Positions 46,384-56,700 of a DNA stretch of 64,000 bases are shown here, piece by piece. The number at the start of each line of letters is the position of its first letter. Positions within the stretch are counted from its first letter, which is position 1. The translations under genes were made by a program, and so were the position numbers. The notes under the pieces are model-generated. The model worked only from the letters and a program-made list of their open reading frames with translations, was not told where the DNA came from and searched no databases. The DNA comes from Comamonas thiooxydans (GTDB lineage Bacteria > Pseudomonadota > Gammaproteobacteria > Burkholderiales > Burkholderiaceae_C), in assembly GCF_000964545.1 (NCBI RefSeq), contig NZ_BBVD01000005.1, forward strand, positions 186,001 through 250,000. The letters are read 5' to 3'.

Positions 46384-47811
46384 TTAGAAGTTCAGGGTAC
46401 GCTTGTCCACAGCCAGAGCCGCTTCCTTGGTGGATTCGGACAGCGAGGGGTGAGCGTGGCAGATACGGGCGATGTCTTCGCTCGATGCCTTGAACTCCAT
46501 GGCCACCACGGCTTCGGAAATCAGCTCGGACACCATGGGACCCACCATGTGCACGCCCAGGATTTCGTCAGTCTCGGCGTCGGCCAGGAACTTGACCATG
46601 CCGGTCGTGTCGCCCAGTGCACGCGCGCGGCCGTTGGCCAGGAAGGGGAAGGAGCCAGCCTTGTACTTGACGCCTTCAGCCTTGAGCTGCTGCTCGGTAC
46701 GACCCACCCATGCCACTTCGGGGCTGGTGTAGATCACCGAAGGCAGAGTGGCGAAGTTCACATGGCCGTGCTGGCCGGCAATGCGCTCGGCCACGGCCAC
46801 GGCTTCTTCCTCGGCCTTGTGCGCCAACATGGGACCACGCACCACGTCGCCCACAGCCCACACGCCAGGCAGATTGGTCTTGCACAGATCGTCCACCACG
46901 ATGGCGCCGCGCTCGTCCAGAGCCAGGCCCACGGCTTCTGCGTTCAGGCCGATGGTGTTGGCGGTACGGCCGATCGACACGATCAGCTTGTCCACTTCCA
47001 GGGTCTGGGCTTCGCCCTTGGCGTTGGTGTAGGCAACGGTCACGCCCTTCTTGCCGGACTTGACTTCACCGATCTTCACGCCCAGCTCGATCTTCAGACC
47101 TTGCTTGTCGAAAGCCTTCTTGGCTTCCTTGGCGATCTGCTCATCCACCACGGGCAGGAACTTGTCCATGCCTTCGAGCACGGTCACTTCCGTGCCCAGA
47201 CGGCGCCAGACCGAGCCCATTTCCAGGCCGATCACACCGGCACCGATCAGGCCCAGCTTCTTGGGAGCCTTGCCCAGGCTCAGAGCGCCGTCGTTGGACA
47301 GGATGTTCTCTTCGTCGAAAGCCACGCCGGGCAGAGCACGGGCGTTGGAGCCAGTGGCCACCACGATCTGCTTGCCGGTGATGACTTCCTCTTCCTTGCC
47401 GGCAACCTTGATTTCATAGCCGCCTTCGACAGCCTTGACGAAAGAGCCGCGGCCGTGGAAGAAAGTGACCTTGTTCTTCTTGAACAGGTACAGGATGCCG
47501 TCGTTGTTCTGCTTCACGATCGCTTCCTTGCGGGCGATCATCTTGGCCACGTCCATCTCGACCTTGCCGGTAGAGATGCCGTGATCAGCAAAGTGCAGCT
47601 TGGCATGCTCGAAATGCTCGGAAGACTGCAGCAGCGCCTTGGAGGGAATGCAGCCCACGTTGGTGCAGGTGCCGCCGGGAGCAGCGCCGCCAGCGGCGTT
47701 CTTCCACTCGTCGATACAGGCGACGTTGAAACCCAGTTGTGCCGCACGGATGGCAGCGATGTAGCCGCCGGGGCCTGCGCCGATCACGACGACGTCAAAT
47801 TGCTTGCTCAT
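46384..47811 (-). CDS. lpdA: Dihydrolipoyl dehydrogenase (E3)
   Basis: Lpd reoxidises dihydrolipoyl groups with NAD and is shared by the 2-oxoglutarate dehydrogenase and glycine cleavage systems. The 475-residue protein has the FAD motif GAGPGGY near residue 11, the redox disulfide C49/C54 in GGTCTNVGC, a NAD motif GAGVIGLEMGSVW and the C-terminal HAHPSLSE with the catalytic His. It is the third gene of the odhA-odhB-lpdA group, behind a terminator-like hairpin. Confidence 0.97.
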   Translation of the reverse strand: MSKQFDVVVIGAGPGGYIAAIRAAQLGFNVACIDEWKNAAGGAAPGGTCTNVGCIPSKALLQSSEHFEHAKLHFADHGISTGKVEMDVAKMIARKEAIVKQNNDGILYLFKKNKVTFFHGRGSFVKAVEGGYEIKVAGKEEEVITGKQIVVATGSNARALPGVAFDEENILSNDGALSLGKAPKKLGLIGAGVIGLEMGSVWRRLGTEVTVLEGMDKFLPVVDEQIAKEAKKAFDKQGLKIELGVKIGEVKSGKKGVTVAYTNAKGEAQTLEVDKLIVSIGRTANTIGLNAEAVGLALDERGAIVVDDLCKTNLPGVWAVGDVVRGPMLAHKAEEEAVAVAERIAGQHGHVNFATLPSVIYTSPEVAWVGRTEQQLKAEGVKYKAGSFPFLANGRARALGDTTGMVKFLADAETDEILGVHMVGPMVSELISEAVVAMEFKASSEDIARICHAHPSLSESTKEAALAVDKRTLNF

Positions 47812-47837
47812 GATTTGAATCTTTTCTCTGTTTAACT

Positions 47838-47872
47838 CGAAAAAAGCCCACCGCTTTTGGTGGTGGGCTTTG
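47838..47872 (-). terminator. Terminator or attenuator between odhB and lpdA
   Basis: On the minus strand AAGCCCACC pairs with GGTGGGCTT, followed by a run of six T. It lies inside an operon, between odhB and lpdA, so it should reduce lpdA expression unless lpdA has a separate promoter. Confidence 0.8.
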
Positions 47873-47892
47873 TAGAAGCTCGATCTGCTGAA

Positions 47893-49134
47893 TTACAGAT
47901 CAAACAGGAGGCGAGAAGGATCTTCCAGCGCGTCCTTCATGGCAACCAGGCTCAGCACGGCTTCGCGGCCGTCGATGATGCGGTGGTCATAGGACATGGC
48001 CAGGTAGTTCATGGGACGGATCACGATCTGACCGTTCTCGACCACGGCGCGATCCTTGGTAGCGTGCACGCCCAGAATGGCGGACTGGGGGGGGTTGATG
48101 ATGGGGGTGGACATCATCGAGCCGAAGGTGCCGCCATTGGAGATGGAGAAGGTGCCGCCGGTCATTTCTTCAATGCCCAGCTTGCCTTCCTTGGCCTTCT
48201 GACCGAATTCGACAATCTTCTTTTCGATGTCGGCGAAGCTCATCTGGTCTGCATTGCGCAGGATGGGCACCACCAAGCCGCGAGGCGAGCTCACAGCGAT
48301 ACCGATGTCGAAGTAGCCGTGGTAGACGATGTCGTTGCCGTCAATAGAGGCGTTCACTGCGGGGAACTTCTTCAGTGCGTGCACTGCAGCCTTGACGAAG
48401 AAGGACATGAAGCCCAGCTTCACGCCATGTTCCTTGGTGAACTGGTCCTGGAACTTCTTGCGCAGTTCCATCACGGGAGCCATGTTCACTTCGTTGAACG
48501 TGGTCAGGATGGCGTTGGTAGCCTGGGATTGCAGCAGACGCTCGGCAATACGGGCGCGCAGACGTGTCATGGGCACGCGCTGCTCGGGACGGTCGCCCAG
48601 GTTTTCCTTGGTCACGGGAGCTGCCACCTGAGGCAGAGCTGCCTTGGGAGCGCCGGTGGGGATGGCTGCGCCGGCCTTGATGGCACCCAGAGCGTCACCC
48701 TTGGTCACGCGGCCGTCCTTGCCTGTGCCAGCCACGTTGGCAGCGGACAGGTTGTTGTCGGCCAGGATCTTGGCAGCAGCAGGCATGGCCACGCCGCTCT
48801 TGTCGGCGCCGGCAGGTGCGGCGGCCACGGGGGCTGCAGCAGGAGTCGCAGCAGCAGCGGGGGCGGCAGCAGGAGCAGCGGCACCGGCGACGGCTTCGGA
48901 GTCGATCTTGGCGATCACTTGCTCGGCAGCCACGGTTGCGCCGTCGCCTTGCAGGATTTCGGTGATCACGCCAGCCGAAGGAGCAGGCACTTCCAGCACG
49001 ACCTTGTCGGTTTCGATTTCGATGAGGATTTCATCGACGGCCACGGCCTCGCCGACCTTTTTCTTCCAGGTCAGCATGGTGGCTTCAGTGATGGATTCGG
49101 ACAGCTGGGGGACTTTAACTTCAACGATTGCCAT
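47893..49134 (-). CDS. odhB: 2-Oxoglutarate dehydrogenase E2 (dihydrolipoyl succinyltransferase)
   Basis: OdhB (SucB) forms the core of the complex and transfers the succinyl group to CoA. The 413-residue protein has one lipoyl domain with K44 in EIETDKVVLEV, an Ala/Pro-rich linker at about residues 80-118, a peripheral-subunit-binding domain (AAKILADNNL...VAGTGKDGRVTKGDA) and the catalytic domain ending in SYDHRIIDGREA. GGAAAGAATTC lies before the start. Confidence 0.97.
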   Translation of the reverse strand: MAIVEVKVPQLSESITEATMLTWKKKVGEAVAVDEILIEIETDKVVLEVPAPSAGVITEILQGDGATVAAEQVIAKIDSEAVAGAAAPAAAPAAAATPAAAPVAAAPAGADKSGVAMPAAAKILADNNLSAANVAGTGKDGRVTKGDALGAIKAGAAIPTGAPKAALPQVAAPVTKENLGDRPEQRVPMTRLRARIAERLLQSQATNAILTTFNEVNMAPVMELRKKFQDQFTKEHGVKLGFMSFFVKAAVHALKKFPAVNASIDGNDIVYHGYFDIGIAVSSPRGLVVPILRNADQMSFADIEKKIVEFGQKAKEGKLGIEEMTGGTFSISNGGTFGSMMSTPIINPPQSAILGVHATKDRAVVENGQIVIRPMNYLAMSYDHRIIDGREAVLSLVAMKDALEDPSRLLFDL

Positions 49135-49164
49135 TTTGAATTCTTTCCAAAGATGTTTCTTGTG

Positions 49165-49186
49165 CCCCCTGTCCTCGGACAGGGGG
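49165..49186 (-). promoter_or_regulatory. Strong hairpin between odhA and odhB
   Basis: CCCCCTGTCC (49165-49174) pairs perfectly with GGACAGGGGG (49177-49186). Without a T run it is more likely an mRNA processing or stability element than a terminator. Confidence 0.6.
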
Positions 49187-49197
49187 TGTCGCCTGTA

Positions 49198-52077
49198 TTA
49201 CTTGGTCAGGACAAAGCCCTTGAGCTTGGCGAATGCGCCTTCCACCAGTGCCTTTTGTTGCTCTTGGTGCAGATGTGCGTAGCCAACGGCGGGCGAAGCG
49301 GACGCAGCGCGACCGGAGTAGCCCAGCTTCTGGCCTTCACGCATGTTCTCGTGGATGTTGTGCTGGATGAAGAACCAGGCACCCTGGTTCTGAGGCTCAT
49401 CCTGGCACCACACGATGTCAGTAGCGTTGGCGTACTTCTTCACTTCGGCGGCGAACGCCTTGTGGGGGAAGGGATACAACTGCTCGACGCGGATGATGGC
49501 GACGTCCTTGGATTCCTTCTCGGCACGCTTCTTGACCAGATCGTAGTACACCTTGCCCGAGCAGGCGATGATGCGCTTGACCTTGGCAGCGTTCTTGACG
49601 ATGGTTTCGTCCTGCTCGGGGATCACGGTCTGGAAACCACCAGAGGTGAATTCGGACAGGGGCGACGTGGCGTCCTTGTTACGCAGCAGCGACTTGGGAG
49701 TCATGATGACCAGCGGCTTGCGCAGGCCACGAACCATCTGGCGACGCAGCACGTGGAAGATCTGGCTGGCCGTTGTCGGCTGCACGATCTGCATATTGGT
49801 GTCGGCAGCCAGCTGCATGAAGCGTTCCAGACGCGCCGAGCTGTGCTCGGGGCCCTGGCCTTCATAGCCGTGAGGCAGCATCAGTGTCAGGCCGTTGACA
49901 CGACCCCACTTCACTTCACCGGATGCGATGAACTGGTCGATCACCACCTGGGCGCCGTTGGCGAAGTCGCCGAACTGGGCTTCCCACACCACCAGGGTGT
50001 TGGGATCGTTCGATGCATAGCCGTATTCAAAGCCCAGCACCGCCTCTTCGGACAGGATGGAGTCGATCACGACGAACGGAGCCTGATTCTCGGCAGCATT
50101 CTGCAAAGGAATATATGTGCCCTCGTCCCACTTTTCACGCTTCTGGTCATGAACCACGGCGTGACGGTGCGTGAAGGTGCCGCGACCCGAGTCTTCACCC
50201 GACAGACGCACGGGATAGCCCGAAGCGACCAGGGAGCCGAAGGCCATGGTTTCACCCATGCCCCAGTCCACGTTCACATCGCCGCGGCCCATGGCTGCGC
50301 GATCGTCGTACACCTTCTTGACCAGGGCGTGAGGGTTCACGCTGGCAGGCAGAGTCGTGATCTTCTCGGCCAGGCGCTTCCACTCGGTCAAGGGAATAGC
50401 TGTGTCGCCAGCGTCGGTCCAGGTCTTGCCCACGAAGGGGCTCCAGTCCACAGCGTACTTGCTCTTGAAGTTGGTCAGCACCACGTCCTGGGTGTGACGG
50501 CCTTCGTCCATGGCGGCGCGATAGGCCTTGACCATGTCGTCGCCCAGCGTGTCGCCCAGGCCTTGAGTGGCCAGCTTGTCTGCGTACAGCTTGCGAGTGC
50601 CGGGGTGGGCAGCAATCTTCTTGTACATCAGAGGCTGTGTCAGTGCAGGAGTGTCTTGCTCGTTGTGACCCAGCTTGCGGAAGCAGATGATGTCGACCAC
50701 CACGTCCTTGGAGAATTCCATACGGAATTCCAGGGCCAGCTGCATGGCCAGGCACACGGCTTCGGGATCATCGCCGTTCACGTGCAGCACGGGCGACTCG
50801 ATCATCTTGACGATGTCGGTGCAATACAGCGTGGAGCGCAGGTCGCGAGGGTCAGAGGTCGTGAAACCGATCTGGTTGTTGATGATGATGTGAACCGTAC
50901 CGCCGGTGGTATAGCCACGGGTTTCGGACAGCGCCAGGGTTTCCTGGTTCACGCCCTGGCCGGCGAAGGCTGCGTCACCGTGCACCAGCACGGGCAGCAC
51001 TTGTTTGCCCATGGGGTCGTCGCGGCGGTCCATGCGCGAGCGCACCGAACCTTCCACCACGGGGTTGACGATTTCCAGGTGCGAGGGGTTGAAGGCCAGC
51101 GACAGGTGAACGGGGCCGCCCTTGGCAGACACGTCGGAGCTGAAGCCCTGGTGGTACTTCACGTCACCGGCAGGCAGATCTTCGGGAGCGGTGTGATCGA
51201 ACTCGGCGAACAGATCCTTGGGAGCCTTGCCCAGGGTGTTGACCAGCACGTTCAGACGGCCACGGTGAGCCATGCCGATCACGACTTCCTGCACGCCCTT
51301 GGCGCTGGCAGAGTTGATCAGCTCGTCCATGGCGGCGATGAAGGACTCACCACCTTCCAGCGAGAAGCGCTTCTGACCCACATACTTGGTATGCAGATAG
51401 CGCTCCAGACCTTCGGCAGCGGTCAGGCGGTCCAGGATGCGCTTTTTCTCGTCCGCATTGAAGACGGGCTTGGAACGGATGGATTCCAGGCGTTGCTGCC
51501 ACCAGCGCTTCTGATTTTGATTGGTGGCATACATGTACTCGGCGCCCAGGGTGCCGCAGTAGGTTTCGCGCAGAGCATTCATCAGCTCGCGCAAAGTCAT
51601 GCTTTCCTTGCCGAAGAAAGTGTTGCTGGTGTTGAACACCACTTCCTGGTCGGCGTCGGTGAAGCCGTAGAAGGAAGGCTCCAGCTCGGGAATTTCGGGG
51701 CGCTCGGTGCGCTTCAAAGGATCCAGGTCGGCCCAGCGCTGACCCACGTTGCGGTAGGCTGCAATCAGCTGCTGCACGGCCGTGCGTTTACGACCCAGCT
51801 CGGAGTCAGCGCCCGAGGCCACCACCACCTTGGTGCCGCCCTGCTTTGCGCGCTCTGCGAAAGCATTGATCACGGGCAGGTGGGGAACGTCCTTGTTGTC
51901 GGTGCCGTCGACTGCAGGCACATGCTGCAGGGCATCGAAGTATTCACGCCAGGAATCGGGAACGCTGCCGGGGTTGGCCAGGTAGTTCTCGTACATCTCT
52001 TCGACATAGGGCGCATTGCCGCCGAACAGATAGGTGTTGCCTTGATAGGCTTGATAGATCGTTGACTGATCGCTCAT
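49198..52077 (-). CDS. odhA: 2-Oxoglutarate dehydrogenase E1
   Basis: OdhA (SucA) is the thiamine-diphosphate enzyme that decarboxylates 2-oxoglutarate. The 959-residue length is normal. The N terminus (YQGNTYLFGGNAPYVEEMYE) is the E2-binding region, and the MAHRGRLNVLVN and GDAAFAGQGV blocks belong to the cofactor core. GGAAAGCGGAGGTCAGCGA precedes ATG 52077, a strong ribosome-binding site. It heads odhA-odhB-lpdA and is divergent from the permease gene, which lies 220 bp away. Confidence 0.97.
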   Translation of the reverse strand: MSDQSTIYQAYQGNTYLFGGNAPYVEEMYENYLANPGSVPDSWREYFDALQHVPAVDGTDNKDVPHLPVINAFAERAKQGGTKVVVASGADSELGRKRTAVQQLIAAYRNVGQRWADLDPLKRTERPEIPELEPSFYGFTDADQEVVFNTSNTFFGKESMTLRELMNALRETYCGTLGAEYMYATNQNQKRWWQQRLESIRSKPVFNADEKKRILDRLTAAEGLERYLHTKYVGQKRFSLEGGESFIAAMDELINSASAKGVQEVVIGMAHRGRLNVLVNTLGKAPKDLFAEFDHTAPEDLPAGDVKYHQGFSSDVSAKGGPVHLSLAFNPSHLEIVNPVVEGSVRSRMDRRDDPMGKQVLPVLVHGDAAFAGQGVNQETLALSETRGYTTGGTVHIIINNQIGFTTSDPRDLRSTLYCTDIVKMIESPVLHVNGDDPEAVCLAMQLALEFRMEFSKDVVVDIICFRKLGHNEQDTPALTQPLMYKKIAAHPGTRKLYADKLATQGLGDTLGDDMVKAYRAAMDEGRHTQDVVLTNFKSKYAVDWSPFVGKTWTDAGDTAIPLTEWKRLAEKITTLPASVNPHALVKKVYDDRAAMGRGDVNVDWGMGETMAFGSLVASGYPVRLSGEDSGRGTFTHRHAVVHDQKREKWDEGTYIPLQNAAENQAPFVVIDSILSEEAVLGFEYGYASNDPNTLVVWEAQFGDFANGAQVVIDQFIASGEVKWGRVNGLTLMLPHGYEGQGPEHSSARLERFMQLAADTNMQIVQPTTASQIFHVLRRQMVRGLRKPLVIMTPKSLLRNKDATSPLSEFTSGGFQTVIPEQDETIVKNAAKVKRIIACSGKVYYDLVKKRAEKESKDVAIIRVEQLYPFPHKAFAAEVKKYANATDIVWCQDEPQNQGAWFFIQHNIHENMREGQKLGYSGRAASASPAVGYAHLHQEQQKALVEGAFAKLKGFVLTK

Positions 52078-52297
52078 ATCTCGCTGACCTCCGCTTTCCT
52101 TCGGAAAGCATTAGCTGGTTTGTAGAACCTCCCGCGACACGGCTGTACCGATTGGCGGATGCGACTGTGGCTGGGGAAGGGCCTTGAGTTGCGGCAGCCA
52201 TTGTGCCACTGTTCAAAGTCTTGGTCTTATAAAAGACAAGATGTTTACACCCCTGGGAGTCGCTTACATTGCGGGAACTCCATAAACAAGGATTCGC

Positions 52298-53473
52298 ATG
52301 CCGCTTTTGCCGCTTCACAAACGTGCATTCATTCTTCTTTTAATAGCAGTAACCGCAGGATTCGGCTTGGTTCTAGAGGAATATGCCGTAGCCATCTTCT
52401 GGGGTGTGGTGTTTGCCATCGTCTTCGCCCCCCTGCACCGCAAGCTGCTGATGCGCATGCCCAACAAGCCCACGCTGGCCGCGCTGGCAACCTTGCTAAT
52501 TAGTCTGGTAATGGTCATTTTGCCGCTGTCTCTGATAGGCCTCTCGCTCATCAAGGAGACTGCCGCCATCTACGATCGAATCAGCAGCGGCAACCTGTCC
52601 GCCGGCAGCTACGTGGAGCAAGTCTTCAATGCCCTTCCCTCCTGGCTGACGCCGTGGATGGAAAAACTGCACCTGGGCACTCTGGAGGAAATCCAGACCA
52701 AGCTCTCCAACATCGCCCTGCAGGCCAGCAAGCTCGCCGCCACCAAAGCTGTGGGGCTGGGTCAGAACACCCTGGGCTTTGTGGTGGGCTTTGGCGTCAT
52801 GCTCTACCTGATCTTTTTTCTGCTGCGTGATGGCAAGGAGTTGGTCGCACGCATCTGGGCAGCCACACCGCTCGCACCCGAACACAAGCGCGAACTGGCC
52901 ATCAAGTTCATTACCGTCATCCGGGCCACAGTCAAGGGCAATCTGGCCGTTGCAGCCGCCCAGGGCGCGCTGGGGGGGCTGATTTTCTGGATTCTGGGCA
53001 TTCAGGGTGCAGTACTGTGGGCTGTGGTCATGGCTTTTCTGTCGCTGCTGCCAGCAGTGGGAGCAGGCCTGGTCTGGGGGCCGGTGGCCATCTACTTTCT
53101 GGCCACGGGCGCCGTCACCAAAGGCCTGATCCTTGCCGCTTATGGCGTACTGGTCATCGGCCTGGTGGACAACGTGTTGCGCCCCCTGCTGGTCGGCAAG
53201 GACACCAAAATGCCCGACTATGTGGTTCTGATCTCCACCCTGGGGGGCATGGCCTTGTTCGGTCTTTCGGGCTTTGTGCTCGGTCCCGCCATTGCCGCCC
53301 TGTTCATGGCTGCCTGGGAGTTGTTTGCCACCATGCAGGAGCAGGAGGAGAAGCTGCTAAACCAGGAAATCGCGCAAAAGCGCACATCAGCCGATCCGCA
53401 ACAGCCTGTAGAAGGCCCTGCCCCCACCGTCGCGCCCCCTCCTGCCGAAACACGCAAAAGCGACACAGATTAG
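52298..53473 (+). CDS. AI-2E family transporter (PerM/YdiK type)
   Basis: The 391-residue protein has about seven membrane segments and belongs to the AI-2E exporter/permease family, whose members include autoinducer-2 exporters and Na+/H+ antiporters; the actual cargo cannot be told. Typical parts are LEEYAVAIFWGVVFAIVFAPLHR at the N terminus and the LISTLGGMALFGLSGFVLGPAIAALF block at the end. A Pro/Gln-rich cytoplasmic tail closes it. Confidence 0.82.
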   Translation: MPLLPLHKRAFILLLIAVTAGFGLVLEEYAVAIFWGVVFAIVFAPLHRKLLMRMPNKPTLAALATLLISLVMVILPLSLIGLSLIKETAAIYDRISSGNLSAGSYVEQVFNALPSWLTPWMEKLHLGTLEEIQTKLSNIALQASKLAATKAVGLGQNTLGFVVGFGVMLYLIFFLLRDGKELVARIWAATPLAPEHKRELAIKFITVIRATVKGNLAVAAAQGALGGLIFWILGIQGAVLWAVVMAFLSLLPAVGAGLVWGPVAIYFLATGAVTKGLILAAYGVLVIGLVDNVLRPLLVGKDTKMPDYVVLISTLGGMALFGLSGFVLGPAIAALFMAAWELFATMQEQEEKLLNQEIAQKRTSADPQQPVEGPAPTVAPPPAETRKSDTD

Positions 53474-53706
53474 GGATTTCCTGTTCAACCCGGCCTGCTG
53501 ACCGATGGCTTTTCGAGCTGAAAGTTGATAGGTTTAGAGGTGTAGGTTGAAAACTATCGCCATCATTAAGAAAAACAAAAACGAAACATAAAACTCAAAG
53601 TCGCTCAACGTTACTCAAGAATTAAGGGTTTGTAACTGCTATCAAAAATGGGGGGGGTCGTAAAATTTGCTTTCACATAAGCGTTCATACGAAAAGGTAC
53701 CCCACA
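53474..53706 (+). promoter_or_regulatory. Promoter region of the formate dehydrogenase operon with a run of eight G
   Basis: The gap is A/T-rich and contains a run of eight G at 53650-53657 and a good -10 candidate TAAAAT at 53661-53666. TTGTAA at 53630-53635 is the best -35 by sequence, but the spacer would be 25 bp. A repeat fragment (CTGCTATCAAAAATGG) lies at 53637-53652. No convincing FNR, NarL or FhlA site was found. Confidence 0.4.
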
Positions 53707-56700
53707 ATGGACCAATTCTCCAGACGCCAGTTCATGAAAGTGACTGGTTCGACTCTGGCGGGTTCAAGCTTGGCGCTGATGGGCTTCTCACCCACAGCCG
53801 CCCTTGCTGAGGTGCGACAGTACAAACTGTCAGCCACCACCGTAACCCGTCAAACCTGCACCTACTGCTCCGTAGGCTGCGGCATCCTCATGTACTCCCT
53901 GGGCGACGGCGGGAAAAACTCCCGTCTGTCCGTGATGCACGTGGAAGGCGACCCGGACCATCCGGTCAATCGCGGCACGCTGTGCCCCAAGGGTGCATCG
54001 CTGCTGGACTTTGTCCACAGCCCCAGCCGCCTCAAGTACCCCGAATACCGCGCCCCCGGCTCGTCCGAGTGGAAGCGCATGTCCTGGGACGAGGCACTGA
54101 ACCGCATCGCCAAGCTGCTCAAGGAAGACCGCGACGCCAATTTCGTTGAAACCAACGAAAAAGGCCAGAAGGTCAACCGCTGGCTGACCACCGGCATGCT
54201 GGCCGCTTCGGCCTCCAGCAACGAAGCCGGCTACATCACGCACAAAGTGGCCCGCTCCTGGGGCCTTCTTGCACTCGATAACCAAGCACGTGTCTGACAC
54301 GGCCCGACGGTGGCAGGTCTTGCCCCGACGTTTGGCCGTGGAGCGATGACGAACCATTGGGTCGACATCAAGAACGCGGACGTTATTTTGATCATGGGCG
54401 GCAATGCCGCCGAAGCACACCCCTGCGGCTTCAAGTGGGTGACCGAAGCGAAGGAGCACAACAAGGCTCACTTCATGGTGGTCGATCCGCGCTTCAACCG
54501 CTCGGCATCCGTGGCTGACTTCTATGCGCCGATCCGCTCCGGCTCGGACATCGTCTTCCTCGGCGGCGTGATCAATTACCTGCTGACCAACGACAGGATC
54601 CACCACGAGTATGTGAAGAACTACACGGACTTCTCATTCATCGTGCGCGAGGACTTTGCGTTCGACGAAGGTATTTTCTCCGGCTACAACCCTGAAAAGC
54701 GTACCTATGACAAGGCGTCGTGGGACTACGAACTGGGTGAAGACGGCTTCGTGAAGGTCGATCCCACTCTGGAACACCCTCGCTGCGTCTATCAGTGGCT
54801 CAAGAAGCACTACGCCGGCTATACCCCCGAGAAGGTGGAATCCATCTGCGGCACACCCAAGGAAAAATTCCTGCACGTGTGCGAGAAGCTTGCTTCGACC
54901 GCCGAAGCCGGCCGTGTTGCCACCATCCTGTACGCACTGGGCTGGACCCAGCACACCACGGGTGCGCAGATCCTGCGTACCGGCGCCATGATCCAGCTGC
55001 TGCTGGGCAACATCGGTATCGCTGGCGGCGGCATGAACGCGCTGCGTGGCCACTCCAACATCCAGGGCCTGACGGACCTGGGCATCCTGTCTGCTTCGCT
55101 TCCCGGGTACCTGACGCTGCCAAACGAAGCCGAACAGGACTACAACCAGTACATCGCCACTCGCACGCCCAAGCTGCTGCGTCCCGGCCAGATGAATTAC
55201 TGGTCGAACACGCCCAAGTTCCATGTCAGCCTGATGAAGGCGTGGTGGGGCGCGGCCGCAACTGCTGAAAACAACTGGGCGTTCGACTATCTGCCCAAGT
55301 TGGACAAGCAGTACGACATGCTGCAGATCTTCGAGATGATGACGCAGGGCAAGGTCAACGGCTATATCGCTCAAGGCTTCAACCCCTTGGCGGCTCTGGC
55401 CAACAGCAACAGCGTGCGCGAAGGTCTCAAGAAGCTGAAGTTCCTGGTCATCATGGATCCGCTGGTTACGGAAACTTCGGAATTCTGGAAGAACCACGGC
55501 GAATTCAACGACGTGGACTCGGCTTCGATTCAAACCGAGGTGTTCCGCCTGCCTACCACTTGCTTCGCCGAAGAAGACGGTGCCGTGGTCAGCTCCTCGC
55601 GCGTGCTGCAGTGGCACTGGAAGGCTGCCGAGCCCCCAGGAGAGGCCAAGACCGACATTGCCATCATGTCTGGTCTGCACCTGCGCCTGAAGGCTCTCTA
55701 TCAGAAGGAAGGCGGCAAGTTCTCCGAGCCCATCACCAACCTGTACTGGCCTTACGCTGAAGCCGATCACCCCTCTTCCGAGGAAGTGGCCAAGGAATAC
55801 AACGGCCGTGCGTTGGTGGATCTGTTCGATCCCAAGGACCCCACCAAGCTCATCCGCAAGGCCGGCGAGCAGTTGGCGGGCTTTGGCGAAATGCGCGATG
55901 ACGGCACCACCCTGGGTGGCTGCTGGATCTGGGCTGGCAGTTGGACCTCTTCCGGCAACCAGATGGCTCGTCGTGACAACAGCGATCCAACAGGCATCGG
56001 CAACACGCTGAACTGGGCCTGGGCCTGGCCTGCGAATCGCCGCGTGCTTTACAACCGCGCGTCTTGCGACCGCCAGGGCAAGCCCTTCAACCCAGAGCGC
56101 GTGCTGATCAAATGGAACGGCAAACAGTGGGGTGGAGCGGACGTGCCGGACGTGGCCGTGGGCCTGGATCCCGAGGTGATCAATCCCTTCATCATGAACC
56201 CCGAAGGGGTGGCCCGTCTGTTTGCTCGCAAGGGCATGGCAGAAGGTCCGTTCCCCACGCACTACGAGGCGTTTGACAACCCGCTGGGCTACAACCCCAT
56301 GTACCCCAACAACAAGCAGGCCGTCATCAGCCCCGTGATGCGCATCCTGGCAACTGCCAAGGACACGCAGGGCGACCCCAAGGACTACCCGCATGTAGGC
56401 ACGACCTACCGCCTGACCGAGCACTTCCATTACTGGACCAAGCATGTTCAGCTGAACAACATCGTTCAGCCCGAACAGTTTGTGGAAATCGGCGAGGCAC
56501 TGGGCAAGGAACTGGGCATAGAGACCGGCCAGAAGGTCAAGGTTTCGTCCAAGCGCGGTTTCGTGAAGGCGGTTGCCGTGGTGACCAAGCGCATCAAGCC
56601 CATGAAGATCGATGGCAAGACCATCCATCACGTGGGTGTGCCGATTCACTGGGGCTTCTCCACGACGGGACGCAAGGGCTATCTGGCGAACAACCTGACA

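Noticed and set aside
47857..52065. Open frame of 1402 codons on the plus strand opposite odhB and odhA
   Set aside because: It spans two real genes and their gap in antisense; Gly/His/Val-rich sequence of this kind is typical for shadows of high-GC genes.
53520..53700. FNR-like site in the fdnG promoter (TTGAAAACTATCGC)
   Set aside because: It matches only seven of the ten defined consensus positions and is too weak to report as a site.
54295..54297. Stop codon splitting fdnG into two pieces (pseudogene)
   Set aside because: The stop is UGA at the known selenocysteine position, a SECIS hairpin follows, and selA, selB and tRNA-Sec are close by.
54634..56649. 671-codon minus-strand frame opposite fdnG, and 758-codon frame opposite selA/selB (59640-61916)
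   Set aside because: Both are complementary to strongly supported genes and lack motifs or start signals.
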